A stretch of 18,123 bases of DNA. Origin: Clostridia bacterium (lineage in GTDB: Bacteria; Bacillota; Clostridia; Christensenellales; CAG-138). Location: NCBI GenBank assembly GCA_016292635.1, contig JAEDIC010000029.1, forward strand, positions 1-18,123. The letters are read 5' to 3'. The notes under the pieces are model-generated. The model was not told the DNA's origin, ran no database searches, and saw nothing but the letters and a program-made list of their open reading frames with translations. The position numbers and the translations under genes are program-made. This document shows positions 5,738 through 11,956 of the stretch, piece by piece. Position 1 is the first letter of the stretch, and each line of letters opens with the position of its first letter.

Positions 5738-7732
5738 ATGAGGGAAAACCGTAAAAAAGCGGCTGCTATACTGGCGGCCCTGCTCGTGGTGCTGTTTGGC
5801 TGCATGTTTGCTGCGGACAGCATCCAGCGAGGCGGCGGCAGCATTAACGTGACAGAGGGCTGGATAGAAACCGACGTGGGAGACCTGATGTATAAGCTGT
5901 ACTCTCCCGTTACCGCTACTGCGGAGAACAAGGCGCCGGGCGTGCTGCTGCTGCATGGCTACCAAAATGACCATGAGACCTGCGCCGCCTATGCCATAGA
6001 GCTGGCACGGCGGGGCGCAGTGGTGCTTGCGCTGGACGAATACGGCCACGGAGCAAGCTCCGCCGGGCTGGTAAACCGGGGCTATGTGAATCATAAGGTG
6101 ACCGTAAATTACGGCGAAGACAGCCGGGAGGAGGGCACCTTTTCAGTCATCAGCGGCCCGACCCGCTACAAGGTGATGATGAACTTTTCAAACCTCAGCT
6201 TCTTTGATGAGCGCTATACCACCGACGATGCGGGCAATACCCTGACCGACAGCTCCTGCGGCGGCAGCTATGCCTATGCGCTGCTGTCTAAAATGGACAA
6301 TGTGGATGCTTCCCGCCTTGCCGTCAGCGGCCACTCCATGGGCACCTGGTCCTCCTGGTCCGTGGCGGCGGACTATGCGAACACCGATATAGCGCCAAAG
6401 GCCATAGTGCTCCAGTGCGGCGAGCTTTTCAGGGACAGCGCATATGATGCTGAGGCGGTCTCCTTCAATAATGTTCTGCTGCTCCAGGCAAAATATGATG
6501 AATTCAGCTATTTCCGTGATTATACCAACATGGTGAATGATCAGCTCCTGCATAGCGATCTGCGTACCGAATTCCTCGGCTGCACGGCGGAGAAGGCTGC
6601 CTGGGATACCACCTATGGCGACTTTGCCGACGGTACCGCAAGGCGCATGGAGCTGCTGAATACCAATCACCGGCTCACCACCCACAACGCCCATGGCCTT
6701 GCCACAGCCATCCAGTGGCTGGACAGCGCCATCGGCCTTGATACCACCCTGGAGCCCACGGACCAGGTGGCCATAACCAAGGAAACGCTGGTGCTCATAG
6801 CCATGCTGTGCGCAGTGGCCTCGCTGCTGCCCGTAATGGAGCTGCTGCTGACGCTGCCGTTTTTTGCCGGCATAAGCCAGCCCCTGCCTGCACAGGAGGG
6901 CATAAAGGCCACCGGTAAGTGGTGGAAGGGCGCCATAGTCACCATGCTGATAGCCGCCTGCACCTATCCCTTCATGACCCAGCTTGGCCACGGATTGCTG
7001 CCCCTGCCTGAGGGAATATTCCGCATGACCATAGGCAACGGCTTCCTGAGCTGGTATCTGCTGCTGATAGTCATAATGCTGATCACCAGCATAATCTCTT
7101 ACAGGAAAAATAAAAAGCGGGGCGTGGCCGATGGCTTCTACAGCATGGGTCTGGGAACTGCTCAGGCGCCGGATAAAATGGGCTGGGGGCTGCTGGGACG
7201 CAGCGCCGTCCTTGTGCTGTGCATGCTGGCGTATATGTATGGGCTGCTGTGTATATGCGAGGGGGCGTTTATGCTGGACCTGCGCTTCATCTGGCCTTTC
7301 TTCAAGACCTTTACCCTGGCCCGCTTCGGCCAGTTCTGGGTGTACATACCGGTATTCGCCCTGTTCTTCATTCTCAACAACAGCAAGATAATGGCCTCAT
7401 CCCGCTGCCAGGCCAGCTACAGGCCCGGCCTTGCCGGCTTTATGGGCTGCTGGTGGAGAAATGCCCTGATGATGGCAGGGGGTGTTCTGATAATCGTGCT
7501 GATAGAATACATTCCCTTCTTTATGGGCATCGGGCCCGGCGCCGATCTGCTTTTCGGCTCCACCTTCGGCGGGCCGTTTATGTCGCTGCTGATACTGTTT
7601 GTGCCCCAGGTACTGGTGTTCAGCGTGCTCTGCACCTATATCTACCGCCGCACGGGCAGCGTTTATACCGGCGCCCTTATGGTAGCCTCGCTGGCCTGCT
7701 GGATCGTCACCGGCGGCTCCTCAATGATGTGA
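5738..7732 (+). CDS. Alpha/beta hydrolase fused to a C-terminal multi-spanning membrane domain
   Basis: This is a 664-residue two-part protein. Residues 8-27 are an N-terminal membrane anchor after a basic start. Residues about 65-335 form a serine alpha/beta hydrolase: oxyanion-region LLHGYQND at 71-78, nucleophile elbow GHSMG at 198-202 (S200), a likely acid at D254 (AKYDEF) and histidine candidates H311, H316 and H319. From about 349 to the end come roughly eight hydrophobic segments, ending TYIYRRTGSVYTGALM near the C-terminus. The enzyme part would lie on one face of the membrane, probably outside. Substrate is unknown; lipids or esters of the envelope are a guess. GAAGGAG lies 8 nt before the ATG. 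No clear promoter is visible in 5657-5737. It is followed by an IS remnant and has lost any visible terminator. Confidence 0.88.
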   Translation: MRENRKKAAAILAALLVVLFGCMFAADSIQRGGGSINVTEGWIETDVGDLMYKLYSPVTATAENKAPGVLLLHGYQNDHETCAAYAIELARRGAVVLALDEYGHGASSAGLVNRGYVNHKVTVNYGEDSREEGTFSVISGPTRYKVMMNFSNLSFFDERYTTDDAGNTLTDSSCGGSYAYALLSKMDNVDASRLAVSGHSMGTWSSWSVAADYANTDIAPKAIVLQCGELFRDSAYDAEAVSFNNVLLLQAKYDEFSYFRDYTNMVNDQLLHSDLRTEFLGCTAEKAAWDTTYGDFADGTARRMELLNTNHRLTTHNAHGLATAIQWLDSAIGLDTTLEPTDQVAITKETLVLIAMLCAVASLLPVMELLLTLPFFAGISQPLPAQEGIKATGKWWKGAIVTMLIAACTYPFMTQLGHGLLPLPEGIFRMTIGNGFLSWYLLLIVIMLITSIISYRKNKKRGVADGFYSMGLGTAQAPDKMGWGLLGRSAVLVLCMLAYMYGLLCICEGAFMLDLRFIWPFFKTFTLARFGQFWVYIPVFALFFILNNSKIMASSRCQASYRPGLAGFMGCWWRNALMMAGGVLIIVLIEYIPFFMGIGPGADLLFGSTFGGPFMSLLILFVPQVLVFSVLCTYIYRRTGSVYTGALMVASLACWIVTGGSSMM

Positions 7733-7806
7733 TAAACATAGACATCTATAACAAAAAAGCCCCGGCATAGCGAACAGGACCAGAAAAAGCGGACAATAGA
7801 CAAAAA

Positions 7807-7843
7807 ACCCCCCTGATGTAGGAAAACAGCTGCATTAGGGGGT
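7807..7843 (+). promoter_or_regulatory. Hairpin covering the transposase OrfA ribosome binding site
   Basis: ACCCCCC-TGATGTAG (7807-7821) pairs with CTGCATTAGGGGGT (7830-7843): 14 pairs including two G-T pairs, one bulged C and an 8-nt loop. The right arm contains AGGGGG, the likely ribosome binding site for ATG 7850. Known insertion sequences use such structures to prevent transposase translation from read-through transcripts; that function here is inferred. Confidence 0.55.
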
Positions 7844-7849
7844 GTTGTT

Positions 7850-8131
7850 ATGTCAGGGAAAAAAGGAATGAAAAGATATCCAACGGAAATACGAGAAACT
7901 GTAGTAGCACGGATACTCGAAGGGGAGACACAGCGTGCGTTAAGCAAAGAATACTGAATCAGCAGATATGCAATCCAAGGCTGGTTAAAGGAACCGACCA
8001 TGCCGGCCATACCGAAGCGGCAAGGACGAAAGCCGGCAAAGACACTGGCAGAGTACAAGTACGAAAACAAACGTTTGAAAATGGAAAATGATTTATTGCG
8101 GGATTTTCTGCAATATACGGAAAGGAAGTGA
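7850..8131 (+). pseudogene. IS3-family OrfA with premature TGA
   Basis: From ATG 7850 the frame starts MSGKKGMKRYPTEIRETVVA and continues as a helix-turn-helix OrfA. It is cut by TGA at 7955-7957 in ...LSKEY-stop-ISRYAIQGW, where a glycine codon (GGA) is expected. The remainder is intact, with the coiled-coil or zipper KYENKRLKMENDLLRDFL near residues 70-87, and ends at 8131. The overlap of its end with the OrfB start is the usual IS3 arrangement. The element is dead from this mutation alone. Confidence 0.8.
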
Positions 8132-8410
8132 GACCGAGGGTAAAATACGCAGTAATATGTTGTCATCAGGAGGAATATCCCATTTCCGTCATGTGCAGGT
8201 TCTTTGGCGTATCCCGGAGCGGATACTAGGATTTCATTCACAGATTGAGCAAGCCGGAAAAAGACGCTGCCTTGGCAGAAGAGATTCGCCAGCAACAGGA
8301 GAAAAGTTTTGGCGCCTACGGGTACCGGCGGATGCAGCTTGCGCTATCCTGATTTTGAAGTAATGGCAACTACCCTGCGAACAGTACATACTGCCATCAA
8401 AAATGATTAG
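8128..8410 (+). pseudogene. IS3-family OrfB fragment (nonsense codon and internal deletion)
   Basis: Starting at GTG 8128, overlapping the OrfA stop, it reads VRPRVKYAVICCHQEEYPIS and then VMCRFFGVSRSGY. It is interrupted by TAG at 8227-8229, then continues DFIHRLSKPEKD and SFGAYGYRRMQLAL. At about 8347 the frame breaks. A second OrfB-like piece, YPDFEVMATTLRTVHTAI, lies in another frame and stops at 8410. The DDE catalytic residues (rve domain) are absent. This is a deletion remnant. Confidence 0.75.
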
Positions 8411-8443
8411 TCGGCTATTGCTTGGAGCGGCGGCGTTACCCTG

Positions 8444-9151
8444 TTACTTCAGCCGGTCCTGCCCCGCCTCTGCGATTTCAAACACGGTCAGCGTATCCCC
8501 CTCCACACGAAAGCGCACATCCAGCCCGCCAAACTCTATTCCGTAGGGCATAGAGGGGTCTTTCTGATATGCCGGGCGGGGATCCTGAGAGAGGGCCGAA
8601 AGCAGCGCCTGCCGCTTATCTTCCGGTATCTTTTTCAAAAGTTCCACGGGGAAATCCACATTCAGCCCCTTGGCAAACTGCTCCCCCGCAAAGCCGCTCA
8701 GGGCGTCAGGATGGCTGTCGGTAAAGGGAAGATACGGCTTTATGTCGTATATGGGAGTGCCGTCCATAAGGTCTGCGCCGGACACCCTGAGCACCATGCC
8801 CAGACCGGGACGCTTTTCTATGGAAATGAGCTTTACCGAGGAAAGGCCTATGGGGTTTGGCCGGTATGGGGAGCGGGTGGCGAATACCCCCATGCGGGTG
8901 TTTCCGCCAAGGCGAGGGGGCTTTACCATAGGCTTAAAGCCCATGCTGCGGTTTTTTGAAAAGCCCCACAGCAGCCATATATGGGAATAGCCCTCCAATC
9001 CGCGGAGGGCGTTTGCGTCCCGATATTCTTCCTCGAATACTATCTCCCCTATTGGGCCTTCCCCAAGGCCGCTCTGGCGGGGTATGCCGAATTTTTCCGC
9101 ATAGTCGCAGCGCATTCGGGCTATTATTTTAAGCTCAAAGGTTTCCTCCAT
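8444..9151 (-). CDS. trmO: tRNA (N6-threonylcarbamoyladenosine37-N6)-methyltransferase TrmO (TsaA/YaeB family)
   Basis: This 235-residue protein would use S-adenosylmethionine to methylate t6A37 in tRNAs that read ACY codons, fine-tuning decoding. Family signatures are clear: GLEGYSHIWLLWGF (51-64), RSPYRPNPIGLS (93-104), which lines the SAM site of the UPF0066 beta-barrel, and DLMDGTPIYDIKPYLP (127-142). The C-terminal region (about 165-235) corresponds to the extra domain of YaeB-type members, and the length (about 230) agrees. ATG 9151 has GGAG 8 nt upstream. The gene ends 33 bp from the IS remnant and no terminator is visible between them. An extended -10 promoter candidate is at 9228-9236. 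Confidence 0.92.
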   Translation of the reverse strand: MEETFELKIIARMRCDYAEKFGIPRQSGLGEGPIGEIVFEEEYRDANALRGLEGYSHIWLLWGFSKNRSMGFKPMVKPPRLGGNTRMGVFATRSPYRPNPIGLSSVKLISIEKRPGLGMVLRVSGADLMDGTPIYDIKPYLPFTDSHPDALSGFAGEQFAKGLNVDFPVELLKKIPEDKRQALLSALSQDPRPAYQKDPSMPYGIEFGGLDVRFRVEGDTLTVFEIAEAGQDRLK

Positions 9152-9227
9152 GGCTTACTCCGTATGGGAGGCGCAATAGGGGCGGCGGGTTGCTTCGCCG
9201 GGCGTCCCGCTTAAGCAAAGGCTTTTC

Positions 9228-9236
9228 ATTGTATCA
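9228..9236 (-). promoter_or_regulatory. Extended -10 promoter candidate for trmO
   Basis: On the minus strand TGATACAAT (9236-9228) fits an extended -10 element (TGnTACAAT). No good -35 hexamer lies at the normal distance. It is 77 nt upstream of the trmO ATG, in the gap after the putative anti-sigma gene. Confidence 0.4.
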
Positions 9237-9259
9237 TAAGCTCCCTTCAAGGTCTGCGG

Positions 9260-9976
9260 CTATTTGCACACATCTCTCAGTATGGCGGCGAAATCCTCTG
9301 CGCTGCCCACGGCCCCTATCTCAATATAATAGACGCCGAAGCCCGTGTTCCATACCGCCGTGTTTTCGCAGCCGGATACGGAAATATCCGCGCTTCCTTC
9401 GGATATGCCGCTCTTTTCAAATGGCATCACTATTATGCCGGGATATTTTTCCTCAAGCGCAGCCCGAAAATCCTCCGGAGGCAGACCTATTTCAAATGTG
9501 CCTGTATCCGCGTTGACAAGGCAGGCGTCCGGTTCTGCGCCGCTTGCGGCTTCGCCGGCGTCTCCCGCGGTCTCCTCTGCCGGGGCTTCCTCCTGCGCTT
9601 CCTCTTCCACGGTTTCCTCGGTGAGTTCGGCTATGGCATTCTGGTCTATTGCGGGCAGGCCGCATACCTCGTCCGCCCTTGCTTCTATCGGGGCCGCCAT
9701 GGGAGCTTCCGCTGCGGCGGAGTCTTCTTCGGCAACAGCGTATTCAAGTATAACGCCGTCTGTTGAGCCATTGCCCATCAGCCCCGGCACAAGGGCAGCC
9801 GCCCCTATGACTATCACGCAGGCCGCCGCCATGCCCATGTATTTTACCCGCCTTGCGCGGGCCGCCTGCCTTTTTTTGATTTCGTCGAGAAGAGACTCAT
9901 ACATTCCGCCAAAGTCCACCACGGCGTTTGCTTCTTCGCCTATGCCGTAAAGCAGCTTATCCAGATTGTCAGTCAT
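9260..9976 (-). CDS. Putative anti-sigma factor, single-span membrane protein
   Basis: The 238-residue protein has a cytoplasmic N-terminus (1-45, ending in a basic RQAARARRVK stretch) and one membrane span (about 47-67). An Ala/Glu/Pro-rich low-complexity stalk follows (about 78-155, strongly acidic in TEETVEEEAQEEAPAEE). A compact C-terminal domain (about 158-238) contains three Cys. I do not recognise the extracellular domain. The anti-sigma role is inferred from overlap with the ECF sigma gene and from the topology (cytoplasmic helical segment, one span, sensor outside); no zinc-binding HxxxCxxC motif is present. The ATG at 9976 overlaps the sigma stop codon region by 8 nt; a GTG three codons earlier (9985) is a possible alternative start. 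AAGGTGAG inside the sigma gene serves as ribosome binding site. Confidence 0.7.
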   Translation of the reverse strand: MTDNLDKLLYGIGEEANAVVDFGGMYESLLDEIKKRQAARARRVKYMGMAAACVIVIGAAALVPGLMGNGSTDGVILEYAVAEEDSAAAEAPMAAPIEARADEVCGLPAIDQNAIAELTEETVEEEAQEEAPAEETAGDAGEAASGAEPDACLVNADTGTFEIGLPPEDFRAALEEKYPGIIVMPFEKSGISEGSADISVSGCENTAVWNTGFGVYYIEIGAVGSAEDFAAILRDVCK

Positions 9977-10484
9977 TCTTCTCACCTTCTTTCAGCAGCT
10001 CTAAGAGCCTTATTCTTGCCCGGGATATCCGGGATTTTACCGTGCCCTCCGGATTGCCTGTAAGCTCCCCTATATCTGCGCAGCTCAGTCCGGAATAGTA
10101 ATGGAGCATTACCGCCTCCCGGTATACATCCGGCAGCCGCTCAATGGCTTCCCGCACCATGCGCCGCTGCTCGGCGGATACCGCCGCAGCCTCGGGCATA
10201 TCGTATAAATCGGAGCTTTCCCTTTCCGGCAGCTCATCCACGGGATACTCCCGCTTCTGCCTGCGCTTTATATCCAGCGAAAGGTTCACCGCCACCCTGT
10301 ACAGCCAGCCCTTAAGCTGATTGTCATTCATGGCGGCGAGCTTGCCCATGTGCTTTATGCCCCTTATGAATACGTTCTGTGTAACGTCCTTCGCGTCGCA
10401 CTCAGAGCGCAGCACGGAATACGCCGCCCAGTATACCATGGGGGAAAAGTCTTTGTAGATGGACTCAAGGTCTCTTTGGGCCAA
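9969..10484 (-). CDS. ECF-type (sigma-70 family) RNA polymerase sigma factor
   Basis: The 171-residue protein has the two-domain ECF layout. Region 2 is at about 8-75, with the DVTQNVFIRG helix (33-42) that contacts the -10 element. Region 4 is at about 107-165, with LPDVYREAVMLHYY and the helix-turn-helix CADIGELTGNPEGTVKSRIS (135-154). Domain order, length and the short acidic linker are typical. The start codon is TTG (10484-10482), chosen because GGAGGTGG lies 6 nt upstream and no ATG/GTG fits the expected N-terminus. It overlaps the downstream putative anti-sigma gene by 8 nt, indicating translational coupling. A candidate self-recognised promoter is at 10512-10538. Confidence 0.92.
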   Translation of the reverse strand: MAQRDLESIYKDFSPMVYWAAYSVLRSECDAKDVTQNVFIRGIKHMGKLAAMNDNQLKGWLYRVAVNLSLDIKRRQKREYPVDELPERESSDLYDMPEAAAVSAEQRRMVREAIERLPDVYREAVMLHYYSGLSCADIGELTGNPEGTVKSRISRARIRLLELLKEGEKND

Positions 10485-10511
10485 TGTCAGCCACCTCCGT
10501 CCTGATATAAT

Positions 10512-10538
10512 AACGTTTGCAAACCATGCCGGGTTGCA
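10512..10538 (-). promoter_or_regulatory. Candidate ECF-type autoregulatory promoter
   Basis: On the minus strand TGCAAC (10538-10533) is followed after 17 nt by CGTT (10515-10512). This resembles the AAC-containing -35 and CGT-type -10 elements used by many ECF sigma factors, and lies about 30 nt upstream of the TTG start. The same stretch holds two direct TTTGCAA repeats 17 bp apart, which could instead be a regulator site. Confidence 0.5.
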
Positions 10539-10648
10539 AAGATACTGTGATTATAACAGATTCGGCAAATTTTTTCCGCATATTTCGGCGGCAAACATGG
10601 CAAAAAGTGAAGCAAATTATACAAGAGGGTAAAAATACGCCGCAATTG

Positions 10649-10677
10649 TTGCCATGGGGGCCGGGTTAGGATAAAAT
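10649..10677 (+). promoter_or_regulatory. Sigma-A promoter for the DUF1292 gene
   Basis: TTGCCA (10649-10654), a 17-nt spacer and TAAAAT (10672-10677), with an AT-rich discriminator. The leader to ATG 10743 is about 60 nt. Confidence 0.65.
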
Positions 10678-10742
10678 ATTATAAAAGAAGGAAACATGAA
10701 AAAGGAAAACCCTCATTAAAACATAAAGGAGAATTCTTACAA

Positions 10743-11042
10743 ATGGAAGAACTGGAGAAGGACATTGTCGTATTTACCGACGAAGAAAACAACGAGATAG
10801 AGCTTGAGGTGGTAGATTACTTCGATTATGACGGAGAAGAATACGCCGTAATGATTGACCCCGCCACAGAGGATGAGGAGGAGCAGGACCTGTTCGTATT
10901 CAAAATCGAAATAGATGGCGAATACGAAAACTTTGTGCCCGCCGATGAGGACAAGATGGACGCCCTGTCTCAGCTGGTTGAAGCCCGACTGGACTGCGAC
11001 AAGGAGAACTGCGAAGGCTGCAGCGGCTGCAATATCGAATAG
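10743..11042 (+). CDS. DUF1292 domain protein with cysteine-rich tail
   Basis: The 99-residue acidic protein matches the DUF1292 (YrzB-like) pattern: IVVFTDEENNEIELEVVDYF (9-28), a YDGEEYAVM strand (29-37), and DLFVFKIE (49-56) with FVPADED. These are small conserved Firmicutes proteins of unknown role. Unusually, the C-terminus adds four Cys in 12 residues (C85, C90, C93, C96 in CDKENCEGCSGC), which could bind a metal. AAGGAG lies about 11 nt before the ATG. It has its own promoter and a terminator (11071-11091), so it stands alone. Confidence 0.88.
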   Translation: MEELEKDIVVFTDEENNEIELEVVDYFDYDGEEYAVMIDPATEDEEEQDLFVFKIEIDGEYENFVPADEDKMDALSQLVEARLDCDKENCEGCSGCNIE

Positions 11043-11070
11043 CATCAACCGACGGGATGTACGCAGAAGA

Positions 11071-11091
11071 AGGGCTTTCACAGCCCTTTTT
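11071..11091 (+). terminator. Terminator after the DUF1292 gene
   Basis: AGGGCT (11071-11076) pairs with AGCCCT (11082-11087) around a 5-nt loop, followed by TTTTT. Its T run overlaps the -35 box of the next promoter. Confidence 0.75.
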
Positions 11092-11118
11092 GCGATAAAG
11101 CCAATTGATTTTTAATAT
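11090..11118 (+). promoter_or_regulatory. Promoter candidate for the DUF975 operon
   Basis: TTGCGA (11090-11095), a 17-nt spacer and TAATAT (11113-11118). The -35 box begins in the T run of the preceding terminator, a very compact boundary. Confidence 0.5.
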
Positions 11119-11142
11119 TCTAAAGCTGGGGGAATAAACAAT

Positions 11143-11937
11143 ATGTTTACAAGCAGAGAATTCAGAACTATCGCACGGGATAAACTAAGGGGTAAATGGG
11201 GCCGTTCCGTCCTTGTAACGTTCCTTGCCATGCTGATGGGAGCGGAATACTATGGCGGCAGCGTGTCTACGCCCTCCCTGGACGCATCAACGCTGGAATC
11301 CGTTAACGCGCAGGGAATAGACGCTGTTTTCAGCGAAACGGTTTTATATTTCAAAGAGATTCTTGCAGCCGTGGCTGAAAAATTCAACCTGGTATTCGGC
11401 GCGGATATCACCGCTTCCATGATTGGCGGACTGATACTGGCTGCGGTAATATTTTGCTTTGTCATTTCCCTCATAGGGACGGTCGTAAGGCTGGGTCACT
11501 GCAAATACTATATCGACCTTGTGCTGTACAACCGCAAGGACAGCGTAGACGTGCTGTTTTCAAGATTCCGCATCTTCTTTAAGGCCATAGGGCTCAGCCT
11601 GTTCACGGGCTTATTCGTATTCCTGTGGAGCCTGCTGTTCTTCATTCCCGGTATAATAGCCTCCTATCGCTACTCTATGGCGCCCTATATAATGGCGGAA
11701 AACCCGGAGGTGGGTATACGGGAAGCTGTGAACATGAGCAAACAGATGATGGCGGGCCACAAGGGCAGGCTGTTTGGGCTGCATCTCAGCTTTATTGGCT
11801 GGGCAATACTTTCCGCATTCACCCTTGGCATAGGCAGCCTGTGGCTGAATCCCTACATGAAGGCCGCCGAAACCGCCTTCTATATCGACCGAACCGGCAG
11901 GGGCATACCCACCACCGGCACAAACCCCGCCCAATAA
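11143..11937 (+). CDS. DUF975 family membrane protein
   Basis: This 264-residue integral membrane protein shows the DUF975 hallmarks: an N-terminal TIARDKLRGKWG (9-20), the IPGIIASYRYSMAPYIMAEN segment (about 167-186), REAVNMSKQMMAGHKGRLFG (about 192-211) and the C-terminal LGIGSLWLNPYMKAA. About five hydrophobic stretches are visible (22-35, 93-117, 145-172, 208-235 and a partial one). The loop 38-80 is polar. Family function is unknown. The start is ATG 11143 after a GGGGGA site. It is the first gene of an apparent three-gene operon; the next start is only 19 nt after its stop. Confidence 0.9.
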   Translation: MFTSREFRTIARDKLRGKWGRSVLVTFLAMLMGAEYYGGSVSTPSLDASTLESVNAQGIDAVFSETVLYFKEILAAVAEKFNLVFGADITASMIGGLILAAVIFCFVISLIGTVVRLGHCKYYIDLVLYNRKDSVDVLFSRFRIFFKAIGLSLFTGLFVFLWSLLFFIPGIIASYRYSMAPYIMAENPEVGIREAVNMSKQMMAGHKGRLFGLHLSFIGWAILSAFTLGIGSLWLNPYMKAAETAFYIDRTGRGIPTTGTNPAQ

Positions 11938-11956
11938 CACATAAACGGAGGAGCAA

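Larger units (their letters stand above)
7807..8410 (+). mobile_element. Degenerate IS3-family insertion sequence
   Basis: The segment holds an overlapping OrfA/OrfB pair typical of IS3 elements, both broken. OrfB is deleted internally, leaving about 600 bp of an element normally near 1.2-1.5 kb. The left boundary is uncertain and may reach about 7770, where GGACCAGAAAAAGCGGACA resembles an IS3-type end; the right boundary is also undefined. A hairpin (7807-7821 with 7830-7843) precedes OrfA. Its sequence and reading frame are unrelated to the remnant at 4511-4797, so two different elements have entered and decayed here. Confidence 0.75.

Noticed and set aside
6188..6991. 267-codon minus-strand frame inside the hydrolase gene
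   Set aside because: The plus-strand frame carries the alpha/beta hydrolase motifs. The antisense product is His/Gly/Gln-rich with no domain.
4614..7957. Possible recoding of TGA as Trp or Gly, suggested by in-frame TGA in both IS OrfA genes
   Set aside because: Intact genes here end at TGA (7730-7732, 13715-13717, 9969-9971) and encode Trp as TGG and Gly as GGN. The two TGAs replace different residues and sit in decayed elements, so they are nonsense mutations.
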